Shown: positions 9,209-17,674 of the stretch, one piece after another | Layout of the letters: each line of letters starts with the position of its first letter | Numbering within the stretch: the stretch's first letter is position 1 | The notes under the pieces: generated by a model | The model's input: the letters and a program-made list of their open reading frames with translations, nothing else | Told to the model about the DNA's origin: nothing | Database searches by the model: none | From: Rhabdochlamydiaceae bacterium | GTDB lineage: Bacteria > Chlamydiota > Chlamydiia > Chlamydiales > Rhabdochlamydiaceae | Direction of reading: 5' to 3' | NCBI GenBank assembly: GCA_019745395.1 | Contig: JAIETG010000020.1 | Location: forward strand, 51,424 to 115,423 | Length of the DNA stretch: 64,000 nucleotides | Program-made: the position numbers and the translations under genes

Positions 9209-9682
9209 ATGAAGAGGTATATGTTAGAGTTAATTAACGAATTGAATTCCCTCATCTTTGATAAATTAGTGCAAGATTATGAACGCGAATTTTCCTCTAT
9301 CACTGGAAAGCAGAAAAATCAAGACGGAAAATACTCTGTAGATGTGGACTGGCATATCCCTAATATCGGTTATTATTGGAAAGAAGACTCTAATATAGCT
9401 GGTTTTTGCATTGTTGAGCCGATTGATGGTTATTCTGAGATCGTAGAATTTTATGTTATTCCTGCTTACAGAAAAAAAATGGTTGGCAAAAATATGGCTT
9501 TTGCTGTTTTTGATAAACATCCGGGGTTATGGCAAGTGAGGCAAATTTCAGGTCATGAGTTAGCAAAGATTTTCTGGAGAAGAGTAATCGGTGATTATAC
9601 AAACGAAAATTATACTGAGTTGCAAATAGACGATCAGATCTGGGGCCAAGCGGTTTTTCAGAGATTTAATAATGGAAAATAA
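9209..9682 (+). CDS. GNAT-family acetyltransferase-like protein
   Basis: The 157-residue product resembles small predicted GNAT acetyltransferases of the COG5628 type. The central part reads EIVEFYVIPAYRKKMVGKNMAF, which fits the beta4/alpha3 acetyl-CoA loop (R/Q-x-x-G-x-G/A), with VGK in place of the usual GIG. This is followed by a FDKHPGLWQVRQ segment and then ELAKIFWRRVIGDYT, where the family has N-xxA-xxFW. The substrate is unknown. A second ATG at 9221 directly follows an AAGAGG stretch and may be the true start. It stands alone between lepA and convergent lineage-specific genes. Confidence 0.72.
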   Translation: MKRYMLELINELNSLIFDKLVQDYEREFSSITGKQKNQDGKYSVDVDWHIPNIGYYWKEDSNIAGFCIVEPIDGYSEIVEFYVIPAYRKKMVGKNMAFAVFDKHPGLWQVRQISGHELAKIFWRRVIGDYTNENYTELQIDDQIWGQAVFQRFNNGK

Positions 9683-9829
9683 TTTACTGAAATTAGAGGC
9701 GCATTTTTTTCTAAAGATACTAGAAGAGGATTGGATTATCTTTTCAGTAAACAGGTCCTTTTACAGATCATAAAAAAATTCCGCTTAAAGAATAGTATAT
9801 TACATTGCCTTCACATTTCTTGAGCGGAG

Positions 9830-10594
9830 TTAGCTTTCTTTAGCAAAGAGGTTAGTGTTCAAGAACTGGGACACATTCTTAGGAAAGTCTGGAGAGTGGC
9901 TTGTCTTATAGGCGATAGCGCCGGTTAAGATGCTAAATGTTCCGCTTACAAGGAAAGCTGTAAGAAGTGCTGCACCTTCTTGCGTTTGTTTTAATTGCGG
10001 GTCTTCCTCTTTCTTGGGATCTACAAGGCCTAAATAGCAAGCTGCGTTTTCTACTTGAGCAGCTCTCTTAGATCCGTTCTCTTGAGCATAGGTCGGAGGA
10101 TGTGAAATTAAGTGTAAAAAGGGCGCTGTAATAAGACCGTCAAAAAACCAGCCTAAACAGGAAGTGTTAAAGTATTTTTCAACAAGGGGGTTTATATAGG
10201 TTTTAGTCATGCGTAATGCGGAGCTATTACTTGCAAAAATTTTAGATTCTAAGAAGTCGAGATTTTCAGGGGATAAGTAAGAATTTTCTGTGCCAACTTT
10301 TAACATAAGTGCTGTAGAGGCTCCTAGCGCTCCAGAGAAAATTCCCATGATGAAAGATGTTGTCGCGTGATATGCCCCATCTATAGCTCCTTGTGTTACA
10401 GCGGCGCCTATTTTACTAGCTTCTACTAAGGGTCTTAGTACATTGTCTTTAGCTGTTTTCGATTGTTTAAGGGCGCATAGGGCTATTAGAGCTACTGTAG
10501 CGGTCGGTAGTGCTTTATTTAATATAGCTGAATTTTGAGAAGTAGATGCGAAATCTCTGAAGGAATAATTTGTATTGAGATTGGAAAAATCCAT
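9830..10594 (-). CDS. Lineage-specific membrane protein of unknown function
   Basis: This 254-residue protein is not recognised. It begins with a short polar region, then has a hydrophobic stretch near residues 30-45, a second around 80-105 rich in Gly/Ala/Ser, one near 145-160 and another near 215-235. There are no recognisable catalytic motifs. An upstream in-frame TTG (10615) would add seven residues, but the ATG at 10594 is preferred. It sits alone downstream of the nucleotide translocase and is separated from it by a strong terminator. Size and composition are like other inclusion or secreted membrane proteins in Chlamydiae; this is inference only. Confidence 0.6.
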   Translation of the reverse strand: MDFSNLNTNYSFRDFASTSQNSAILNKALPTATVALIALCALKQSKTAKDNVLRPLVEASKIGAAVTQGAIDGAYHATTSFIMGIFSGALGASTALMLKVGTENSYLSPENLDFLESKIFASNSSALRMTKTYINPLVEKYFNTSCLGWFFDGLITAPFLHLISHPPTYAQENGSKRAAQVENAACYLGLVDPKKEEDPQLKQTQEGAALLTAFLVSGTFSILTGAIAYKTSHSPDFPKNVSQFLNTNLFAKES

Positions 10595-10683
10595 GCATTT
10601 GCTCACTAATTTCAAAGATTTGGGCGGCCATTTTAGTCTTCTAAAAGATATTAAGTCAAATCCTTATGGGCCCAGTAAAAAAA

Positions 10684-10715
10684 AAGCCTTTTACCCGAAA
10701 ACGAGTAAAAGGCTT
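10684..10715 (-). terminator. Strong intrinsic terminator of the nucleotide translocase gene
   Basis: A 14-bp stem (10684-10697 with 10702-10715, 4-nt loop, one G-U pair) is followed on the minus strand by a long T run (A run at 10677-10685 of the + strand). Confidence 0.93.
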
Positions 10716-10741
10716 CGTTTGGAAAAAAAATTTCCTAAGAA

Positions 10742-12307
10742 CTAGCTAGTAGCTCCTTGGAGATTTTGATCCTGCTTTGATGCAACTTCTGCTTTTTTTG
10801 CTTGCTCTCTCTCTGCATTAAGCTGAGTGAATTTCTTTCCAAGAGACTTGGAAGCAAAAATCCAGGCAAAAATGATTCCAAAGAGAATTACGGCAATGTA
10901 AGGCGTAATTGCAGCTAAAGAACCGCATGCGAGGATGAGCCCTTGTTGAACAAGAGATCCGCCGGACTTACCAAAACGAGCTCCTACAACGTCAATAGCT
11001 GCTTTTCCTTTAACCTTAGATTCTTGGTCTAAGGGGATGTAAGCCATTTCTTTGGTAGGGTCAAAGAGTGAGTACTTTGCAGACTTACTCATGATATTTT
11101 GTGCAGTTCCGAATATTACAGCCAACATAAGAGGTGTAGTACCTAGCATAGCGATGAATCCAACTAGGTAATCTCTGAAGATTACGAAGCCAAAGAATCC
11201 AGCTCCTGTTGCCAATAAAACCACCGGAGTGATCAAAGCAGCTACGGTCCATCCCCAACGGCGAATAACGTTTCCTCCGACGAAAAGCATCATCAAGATA
11301 GTGACTGCCCCTGTAATTGTAGAGAAGATCCCCATGAACGCGCTGTAATCGTTAGGATTTGGATATTGGAGTTTTAATTGTCCTTTCCAAGTTACTTCTA
11401 CGAGATTGATCGCAATTCCGTATCCGATAACAAGTATGGCCAGGCATCCCATGTACTTAGACTTCGCTAAGAACATAAAGCTTTCTTTTAGGGATAGCTT
11501 TGCTTTTTCTTTCTTAGGTTTCTTCACATCTGAAGCATCGAAGAATTTAGCATCAGTAAGAACGTTTTTATTGATCCACCAATAGATTGCCATGATGGCA
11601 AGTCCAGAAAAAACAACCATGCTAAGCATGTAATTTAAGGAAACTCCCCAAGCATCTACTCCGGCAGCTAGCGTACTTCTGATGTTAGAGAAGTAAACGA
11701 TAGTAGGTCCAGAGACGAGCATCGCTAAGTTAGCTCCTAGACCGAACATTGCATAGAATCTTTTGGATTCAGAGACTTTTGTAATGTCGTTAGCAAAACC
11801 CCAGAAAAGTAAGGAGATGGCAACGCTTCCCCAAAGTTCAGACATAATGTAGAAAAGGGCATATGTCCAGTTACGGAATAAGGCGACTAATCCACTCAAT
11901 CCTTTGGGAAGGTAAGCTGCAAGCGCGTCAGCAGCTGCAGATGGATGCAATGTATCTTTTAATGGATACAGTACTAGGGCAAAAATAGCAAAAAAGCTGA
12001 TGAATCCTGTGATTGTCACATAGAACAGCTTTGGTTTGCTTAGAACATTACTCAGCTTTGCATAAATCAACATAAAGAGAATCGCAAAAGGAAGTACGCC
12101 CCATACTTTTAGAAAGGGGATCGCTTCAGCTCCGGAACCTGGAGCAGTAACGATCAATGCGTCTTTCGTATCTCTTAAGATTGTGTAGTTGAAATTAATG
12201 AAAAAGAATAAAAAAAACATTGGAAGGAGCTTCTTGAGCTCAAAATTATGGACGGGCCAAAAAAAGGACCGCCATCTTCCAAATTCGGTTGTTTTGGTTT
12301 CTGACAT
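10742..12307 (-). CDS. ATP/ADP translocase (NTT family)
   Basis: This 521-residue membrane protein belongs to the nucleotide transporter (NTT/Tlc) family of obligate intracellular bacteria and plastids, which exchanges host ATP for bacterial ADP across the inner membrane. Diagnostic features are the N-terminal FWPVHNFELKKLLPMF segment, FNYTILRDTKDALIVTAPGSGAEAIPFLKVWGVLP, and roughly eleven or twelve hydrophobic segments. The LFDPTKEMAYIPLDQESKVKGKAAIDV stretch is also typical. The position after lepA corresponds to npt1 (CT065) of C. trachomatis. Paralogues in related genomes have other nucleotide specificities, so ATP/ADP exchange is inferred from synteny and resemblance. Confidence 0.95.
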   Translation of the reverse strand: MSETKTTEFGRWRSFFWPVHNFELKKLLPMFFLFFFINFNYTILRDTKDALIVTAPGSGAEAIPFLKVWGVLPFAILFMLIYAKLSNVLSKPKLFYVTITGFISFFAIFALVLYPLKDTLHPSAAADALAAYLPKGLSGLVALFRNWTYALFYIMSELWGSVAISLLFWGFANDITKVSESKRFYAMFGLGANLAMLVSGPTIVYFSNIRSTLAAGVDAWGVSLNYMLSMVVFSGLAIMAIYWWINKNVLTDAKFFDASDVKKPKKEKAKLSLKESFMFLAKSKYMGCLAILVIGYGIAINLVEVTWKGQLKLQYPNPNDYSAFMGIFSTITGAVTILMMLFVGGNVIRRWGWTVAALITPVVLLATGAGFFGFVIFRDYLVGFIAMLGTTPLMLAVIFGTAQNIMSKSAKYSLFDPTKEMAYIPLDQESKVKGKAAIDVVGARFGKSGGSLVQQGLILACGSLAAITPYIAVILFGIIFAWIFASKSLGKKFTQLNAEREQAKKAEVASKQDQNLQGATS

Positions 12308-12528
12308 GTTTTATATCCTCATAGACAGACTATTAACAAATTCTTGTAGCGCCTTTAGGTTCGCTACGATAAAACAAAAGGCTTTAATTAAAAAACGCTC
12401 TTCTTTAAAACATTACCATTTTATTTGTTTGAGCTTTAATTTCAAGTACAAAATGAAAAAAAGTGCGCGGATAGTGATTTTGTAGAGGAATCTGAGTGAT
12501 ATTCTATTTTTTTATCCGCTTCAAACAA
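12308..12528 (-). promoter_or_regulatory. Leader region of the translocase gene
   Basis: The 220-bp leader contains a short inverted repeat (GTAGCG at 12346-12351, CGCTAC at 12362-12367) about 40 bp upstream of the translocase start. No clear promoter could be assigned. Confidence 0.3.
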
Positions 12529-12561
12529 AACGCCTCACCACTTAAATAAGGGCGAGGCGTT
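12529..12561 (-). terminator. Terminator of the CT066-like gene
   Basis: An 11-bp stem (12529-12539 with 12551-12561, one G-U pair) is followed on the minus strand by TTGTTTG, starting 24 bp past the stop at 12586. Confidence 0.7.
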
Positions 12562-12585
12562 CGTAAAGCTTTGATAATAAATGGA

Positions 12586-13095
12586 TTATCGGCTGCTTAG
12601 AGCTGGTTGTGCTGAAGATTCTTCTTGTTGATCATGGACTTGAAGAGCTTCTACATAAGAATTCCAAAGTTCTGGTTCAATTCTTCCTTGGCGAATAGAA
12701 GCAATCAATTCTCTCTTGCTGCTAGCTAAAGATTTTTTAGGAGCTAACATTGTCATAATTTCTTTGTCGCCAGTTTGACGAGCAAATTGTAAAACTTTTT
12801 CTAGTTGAGTTCTGGAAAGAGTATATTGATCTCTTTTCTTTCTAGATCCTCTAGCTGCTCTTTGTTTTGGAGGAAGAGTAGATGGTTTTTCTGTGTTAAT
12901 AATGAATTTTTCTAAAAGAGAACCAAGTTCACCTGGATGTCTATTTTTCATTTTTTTCAAAGTAAAATGGTGCATATATCCTCCGCTATCTCCAGGAATA
13001 TATTTGCAAAGATCATTCTCTTTTCTTCCATTAACCTTTTTAATAGCTTTAGCGATGATCTCTTCAACTTCTTTTAAATTTTTTGTTCTTTCCAT
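12586..13095 (-). CDS. Conserved chlamydial protein, CT066-like by position
   Basis: The 169-residue product is soluble and basic. It has an N-terminal KYIPGDSGGYMHHFTLKK segment and a central very basic stretch (KQRAARGSRKKR, residues about 77-89). The C-terminal half is helical, contains APKKSLASSKRELIASIRQGRIEPELWNSYVEAL, and ends in a Gln/Ser/Ala-rich tail. I know of no biochemical function. It lies between the translocase and the ytg genes, the place held by CT066 in C. trachomatis; the homology is inferred from position. The basic block suggests nucleic-acid binding but is not proof. AAGGAT precedes the ATG by about nine bases. Confidence 0.75.
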   Translation of the reverse strand: MERTKNLKEVEEIIAKAIKKVNGRKENDLCKYIPGDSGGYMHHFTLKKMKNRHPGELGSLLEKFIINTEKPSTLPPKQRAARGSRKKRDQYTLSRTQLEKVLQFARQTGDKEIMTMLAPKKSLASSKRELIASIRQGRIEPELWNSYVEALQVHDQQEESSAQPALSSR

Positions 13096-13455
13096 ACAGG
13101 GTTCTATCCTTGTTTGTATTTATGTTTGCATTCGTTCAAGATGGTAATTGTTTTCAACTTCAAAAGCAAATGAAAACGGTAATCGGAGTTTAAATCAAGG
13201 GAAATTTTTCGGAATTAATATTTTCCTTAGATATCTATTGACCTAACTAAATCTTTTGTTGCTTTGGATTCCTCGCAAGAAATGTTATTTTTCTTTCTTA
13301 TTTTCCGCAACAACAATTAAATAAATAAGATGGTTTTCTTATTAAATTCCTCTTGGAGTTTTTCGGGGTTTGTGTGAAACTCAAAACTTTTTGAAATGCT
13401 GAAATAGAATGGAATTTATTGTTTTCTTAAAAAAGAATTAAAAAGGTCTTAGTAC
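13096..13455. other. AT-rich divergent intergenic region
   Basis: This 360-bp region separates the divergent CT066-like gene and mrp. It must contain both promoters, but I cannot assign convincing -35/-10 pairs. No ORF with coding character is visible. Confidence 0.5.
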
Positions 13456-14274
13456 ATGCTTAAGGATGTGCGTTATATTGTTGCAGTTGCTGCAGGCAAG
13501 GGTGGGGTGGGAAAGTCTTCTATGGCTGTAAATTTAGCTCTTACTTGGCAAAAGTTAGGATATCAAGTAGGGATTTTTGATGCGGATGTTTACGGTCCTT
13601 CTTTAGGAATTATGATGCCTTTAGAAAAGCCGGTGCAAATTCAAAAGGAACATATTGAGCCAGGAATTTTTCAGGGGGTGCAGGCGATGTCCCTAGCTTA
13701 TATAAAGCCTAATAAAGAAGCTGTCATGGCAAGAGCGCCTGTTGCCAATGGTTTAATAGCTCAATGCATTGAGCAGGTGGCTTGGAGAGATCTCGATTAT
13801 CTTATTGTGGATTTCCCTCCAGGTACAGGCGATATTCAATTAACACTTATGCAAATGCTTCCATTTTCTGGTGCAGTTCTTGTGACTACACCGCAAGAAG
13901 TTGCAAGTCTTGATGTGCAAAAGGCTGCGCAGATGTTTCGTCATATGGGAGTTTCTCTTCTCGGTGTCATTGAAAATATGTCGTATTTTCAAGATCCCAA
14001 TACTAGTGTCCGTCACTTTGTTTTTGGAGAAGGGGGAGGTGTTAAGATTTCTGAACAATTTGGGGTCCCGTTTTTAGGACAGGTGCCTATCGATCCGGAA
14101 ATATCTCGCTGCGCAGATAGAGGAATTGCCCTTCCTTTTGCTTGTCCAGAAAGTCTTGCTTCTCGTAGTTTTGAAGAGATGGCTGTTAAGCTTGGGCAAA
14201 TTCTTTTTACTCTAGAGGAAGCTGAGAAGGTCTGTTTAAAACAGTTTGAATATGTATGGAAGGAGATGGATTAG
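13456..14274 (+). CDS. Mrp/ApbC-type P-loop ATPase lacking the CxxC cluster ligands
   Basis: Mrp/NBP35 proteins are ATP-dependent carriers of iron-sulfur clusters. The deviant Walker A GKGGVGKSS is at 14-22, followed by DADVYGPSLG, IVDFPPGTGD and TTPQEVASLDVQKA, all typical. Two differences from standard Mrp stand out. There is no N-terminal MIP18/DUF59 domain, since the P-loop starts at residue 14. The segment after ENMSYF (173-178) reads QDPNTSVRHFVFGEGGG, with no CxxC pair at the position where cluster-binding Mrp proteins have one. The next gene, adjacent to the base, encodes a DUF971 protein with three cysteines, which may provide a missing function. Cluster carriage is therefore uncertain. 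Confidence 0.88.
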   Translation: MLKDVRYIVAVAAGKGGVGKSSMAVNLALTWQKLGYQVGIFDADVYGPSLGIMMPLEKPVQIQKEHIEPGIFQGVQAMSLAYIKPNKEAVMARAPVANGLIAQCIEQVAWRDLDYLIVDFPPGTGDIQLTLMQMLPFSGAVLVTTPQEVASLDVQKAAQMFRHMGVSLLGVIENMSYFQDPNTSVRHFVFGEGGGVKISEQFGVPFLGQVPIDPEISRCADRGIALPFACPESLASRSFEEMAVKLGQILFTLEEAEKVCLKQFEYVWKEMD

Positions 14275-14544
14275 ATGCTCGCGTTAATTCGGGAATTTTC
14301 TCAACTTACCAATTATGATTTTCAAATTGTCTGGAGCGATGGGGTGGTAAGTTCCTTTCGCTTATCGGATCTGCAGAAAAAGTGTCCTTGTGCAAGATGC
14401 CAAGAGCAAAAAGAAGATCGTAAACTCGAGCTTGATGTTCGAGCTCGAAAAATTTCAAGTGTGGGGAATTACGCGCTTCGTATAGATTTTACAGAAGGTT
14501 GTAATCGCGGGATTTTTACATTTCATTTTTTAAGGAATTTTTAA
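14275..14544 (+). CDS. DUF971 (GBBH-like N-terminal domain) protein
   Basis: This 89-residue protein matches the DUF971 fold found in, or next to, Mrp proteins and at the N-terminus of gamma-butyrobetaine hydroxylases. It starts with VWSDGVVSSFRLSDL, then has a cysteine motif CPCARC (Cys37, Cys39, Cys42), and ends with NYALRIDFTEGCNRGIFTFHFLR. The ATG directly follows the mrp stop (TAG then ATG), so the two are surely co-translated. A joint role in Fe-S or metal handling is an inference from this pairing, which recurs in many bacteria. Confidence 0.85.
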   Translation: MLALIREFSQLTNYDFQIVWSDGVVSSFRLSDLQKKCPCARCQEQKEDRKLELDVRARKISSVGNYALRIDFTEGCNRGIFTFHFLRNF

Positions 14545-15519
14545 ATGACAATAATGGGAAAAATAGAAAAGGGGATTATTTGTCTGTTTTGCGCTCTTTT
14601 AGGTGGCTGTAGTACGGCAAGTCAAGAACCCCCACCTCCTTTATCTAAAATGATGAAAGTTCTTTCTACCACAGCTATGATTGGTGATTTGGTTGCAAAA
14701 GTGGGTGGTGAGAGAGTTCAGGGGGGCGTCCTCATCATGGGGGAGATCGATCCCCATAGTTATGAGCTTGTGAAAGGTGACGATGAAAAGATCAATGAGG
14801 CCTCAGTGGTGTTTTTTAGTGGATTGAACTTAGAGCACGGTGCGAGCTTGCGACATAAACTTTCTTTACATCCTCATGCCATTTCTTTGGGAGATACTAT
14901 TCGAAAAGAACTACCTAATCGCATTTTATTAGAGCAGGGTCAGGTTGATCCTCATATTTGGATGGATATTTCTCTGTGGAGCTATGCTATAGAACCAATT
15001 TCCCAAGCTCTTTCAGCTCAAGATCCAGAAGGTAAGGCGTATTATGCTCAAAGAGCTCATGAAGCTTTTTTAGAGTTAATGAAATCTCATGAAATGGTTC
15101 GCGCTCAGATGCAAAAAATTCCTGAAGAAAAACGGTACTTAGTGACAAGTCATGACGCTTTTGCTTATTTTACAAGAGCCTACCTTTCTACCGATGAGGA
15201 ATTTCTTACAGATGATTGGAAAAAACGGATGGCGGCGCCGGAGGGATTTGCTCCTGAAGGACAGCTGGGGGCAGCTGATTTGCAGAAGATTATAGATTAT
15301 TTGATTCAGCACCGTGGACAAGTTGTGTTTCCTGAATCGAATGTTAGTCCGGATGCCCTTCGTAAAATTGTGAGTGCCTGCAAAGAAAAAGGGATGAACA
15401 TTCATATTTCTCCAGAGTCTTTATATGGAGATTCTATGGGGCCTCCAGGATCGATGGCGGGATCTTATCCGGGAATGGTAGAGTATGACGCGATGATATT
15501 ACAAAATGAATGGAAGTAA
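14545..15519 (+). CDS. ytgA: Metal ABC transporter solute-binding lipoprotein (YtgA/TroA family)
   Basis: This is the periplasmic receptor of the iron/manganese/zinc-type ABC importer. The N-terminal hydrophobic segment ends in a lipobox LLGGC (Cys22). The TroA-fold metal ligands are visible as His71 (DPHSYEL), His137 (DPHIWMD), His203 (TSHDAF) and Asp296 (YGDSMG). It directly follows the DUF971 gene and precedes the ATPase by three bases. In C. trachomatis YtgA binds iron. Here the conserved partner genes ytgB and ytgCR follow, so an iron role is likely, but manganese or zinc cannot be excluded. An alternative ATG lies at 14554. Confidence 0.94.
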   Translation: MTIMGKIEKGIICLFCALLGGCSTASQEPPPPLSKMMKVLSTTAMIGDLVAKVGGERVQGGVLIMGEIDPHSYELVKGDDEKINEASVVFFSGLNLEHGASLRHKLSLHPHAISLGDTIRKELPNRILLEQGQVDPHIWMDISLWSYAIEPISQALSAQDPEGKAYYAQRAHEAFLELMKSHEMVRAQMQKIPEEKRYLVTSHDAFAYFTRAYLSTDEEFLTDDWKKRMAAPEGFAPEGQLGAADLQKIIDYLIQHRGQVVFPESNVSPDALRKIVSACKEKGMNIHISPESLYGDSMGPPGSMAGSYPGMVEYDAMILQNEWK

Positions 15520-15522
15520 ATT

Positions 15523-16290
15523 ATGCAAACAGCCGTTAGCGTACAGCAGCTGACAGTCAACTATGATAAAACTCCTGTTTTATGGGATCTGCATTTTTCT
15601 ATCCCAGTTGGAAAGCTCGTGGGTATTATTGGCCCTAACGGGGCTGGTAAAAGCACGTTGCTTAAAGCTCTTTTAGGGATTATAAAACCTCTTGCTGGTC
15701 GGATCGAATTTTTAGGTCAGCCTTACAAAAAAGTGAGGAAATCTATTGCTTATGTTCCTCAAAGAAGTGCGATTGACTGGGATTTTCCAATTACAGTTTT
15801 TGATGTGGTGCTTATGGGGCGTTATTCGAAAAGCGGACTCTTTCGCAGGATGAAGAAATCGGATAAAGAAGCCGTCCTTCGAGCTTTGACATCTGTTGGT
15901 CTCGAGTCTTTTGCTCATAGGCAAATCGGAGAGTTATCGGGAGGTCAGCAGCAAAGAGTTTTTTTGGCCAGAGCTCTTTTACAGGAAGCGGATATCTATT
16001 TGATGGATGAGCCGTTTGCGGGAGTTGATATGGCCACAGAAAAAGTCATTGTGTCCATATTTGATCAACTTCGAGCTCAAGGAAAATCTCTTTTTGTGGT
16101 GCATCATGATCTCAATTCTGTGGAGCAATACTTTGATTGGGTCATTTTGCTCAATACTGCACTAATCGCTTGTGGTCCTGTGGAGGAAGTATTCCATAAA
16201 GAGAACTTGTCAAAGACCTATGGAGGATATTTCTCTTTCTTAGAAGAGGCTGCGAAGAAAGCACAAAAAAAGAACTTAGGACTTTCTTAA
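15523..16290 (+). CDS. ytgB: Metal ABC transporter ATPase (YtgB)
   Basis: This is the cytoplasmic ATPase subunit of the metal importer, 255 residues. Walker A GPNGAGKST lies at 37-45, the signature LSGGQQQR at 138-145, and Walker B ADIYLMDEP just after. An H-loop (VVHHDLNSV) is present. It belongs to the ZnuC/TroB subfamily by its close neighbours and by the AIDWDFPITVFDVVLMGRY segment after the Q-loop. It is three bases downstream of ytgA and three upstream of ytgCR. Confidence 0.95.
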   Translation: MQTAVSVQQLTVNYDKTPVLWDLHFSIPVGKLVGIIGPNGAGKSTLLKALLGIIKPLAGRIEFLGQPYKKVRKSIAYVPQRSAIDWDFPITVFDVVLMGRYSKSGLFRRMKKSDKEAVLRALTSVGLESFAHRQIGELSGGQQQRVFLARALLQEADIYLMDEPFAGVDMATEKVIVSIFDQLRAQGKSLFVVHHDLNSVEQYFDWVILLNTALIACGPVEEVFHKENLSKTYGGYFSFLEEAAKKAQKKNLGLS

Positions 16291-16293
16291 ACG

Positions 16294-17616
16294 ATGTACA
16301 GTTGGACAGATTTTTTTACCGATCCGCTTTTAAGAGCCCCGATGATTGGAAGCATCTTCATGTGTATTACAGCTTCTATTGTAGGTGTAATTGTGCTTAT
16401 TCGCAAAAGAGCTCTAGTTGGAGAAGCTCTTTCTCACGCAGCCTATCCAGGAATTGTTGTTGGAGCGTGGGTGTTTGGAGCTTTTTTTTCCTTTTTGCAG
16501 GAGTGGTTTTCTTCTTTTTTGCTTTTAGGTGCATTTGTTTTTTCTATGCTAGGGCTTCTTCTTCTCCATTTTTTGCAAAAGCGTTTTCGGATTAAAAGCG
16601 ATGCCGCTCTATGTTTTGTTCTTTCTTCTTTTTTCGGAATAGGAGTTCTACTCTCAAGTCATTTACAGTATTCTCATCCTTTATGGTACCGACAGATTCA
16701 AGCTTTTTTATATGGGCAACCAGCTACGATGACGGATATTCATATTTGGATGTATGGAGTGTTAGCTTTAGGAGTCCTTTGTTTTGTGACTTTGCTTTAT
16801 AGATCGATTCAATTGGTGAATTTTGATGCTCTATTTGCCTCTAGTATTGGTTTGTCTGTTCGCTGGGTAGAGTCTGTTTTCTTTTTTCTTCTTGTCTTGG
16901 CGGTTACTATCGCAATTCGAGGTGTTGGGGTTGTTTTGCTCTCCGGTATGTTGATTGCTCCCGCTCTTGCTGCAAGGCAGCTAACTAATAAGCTCAGTTG
17001 GATGTTTTTCTTTTCTGCATTGATTGGAGCTTGCAGTGCTTTTCTGGGAAATTACTTTTCTGCTCAAGCTTCGTTTTGGTCTCAAAGCACTCGATTTGTT
17101 CTGCCTATTGGTCCATTAATTATTTTGTGTAGTGCGGGGTTTTGTTTATTAAGTCTTTTTTTTGCACCCCAAAAGGGGCTATTACTTCGTTATCTTCGGA
17201 AAAAAAGATTTTCTAAAGTCTGTGAGGAGGAAAATTTATTAAAAATTCTTTGGAAGCTTCCTGAAAAGGAAGGTAAGACCTGTATAGATCTCAGCCGGTC
17301 CCGACAACGCTCTTATATATCCACTTGGGTTCTTCTTAATAGGCTCTCAGGCTCTGGATGGGTGGAAAAAGTCTCTAAGCAGTATTTGCTTTCGAAGGAT
17401 GGTAGAGTAAAGGCAAGTCAAATTGTTCGTTTACATAGGCTGTGGGAGGTGTATTTAGTTCACCTCGGTCAAAGTAAAGAAAAAGTGCACGCAAGTGCCG
17501 AAGAAATGGAGCACGTAATTACTCCAGAACTTGAAGAGAGTCTCTCTGAGTATTTGAATCATCCTCGCGTAGATCCCCATCTACAGCCGATTCCTCACAA
17601 CAATAAAATAATTTAG
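16294..17616 (+). CDS. ytgCR: Metal ABC permease fused to DtxR-like repressor (YtgCR)
   Basis: The first 290 residues are an ABC-3 family permease with about eight membrane helices (VGEALSHAAYPG, then GVGVVLLSGMLIAPALAARQ). After a linker, residues about 310-440 form a DtxR-type repressor module with a winged-helix part (SYISTWVLLNRLSGSGWVEK) and a dimerisation/metal part (VRLHRLWEVYLV, AEEMEHVIT). This fusion is the known chlamydial YtgCR. In C. trachomatis the repressor half (YtgR) is released by cleavage and controls genes by iron. The tri-Trp motif reported inside C. trachomatis YtgC is not seen here. No SH3 domain follows the repressor. Confidence 0.94.
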   Translation: MYSWTDFFTDPLLRAPMIGSIFMCITASIVGVIVLIRKRALVGEALSHAAYPGIVVGAWVFGAFFSFLQEWFSSFLLLGAFVFSMLGLLLLHFLQKRFRIKSDAALCFVLSSFFGIGVLLSSHLQYSHPLWYRQIQAFLYGQPATMTDIHIWMYGVLALGVLCFVTLLYRSIQLVNFDALFASSIGLSVRWVESVFFFLLVLAVTIAIRGVGVVLLSGMLIAPALAARQLTNKLSWMFFFSALIGACSAFLGNYFSAQASFWSQSTRFVLPIGPLIILCSAGFCLLSLFFAPQKGLLLRYLRKKRFSKVCEEENLLKILWKLPEKEGKTCIDLSRSRQRSYISTWVLLNRLSGSGWVEKVSKQYLLSKDGRVKASQIVRLHRLWEVYLVHLGQSKEKVHASAEEMEHVITPELEESLSEYLNHPRVDPHLQPIPHNNKII

Positions 17617-17674
17617 TTGCTTGAGATTTTTATTTGATTTTATGTAATTCTTTTGCAGCTGTATTATTATTCCG

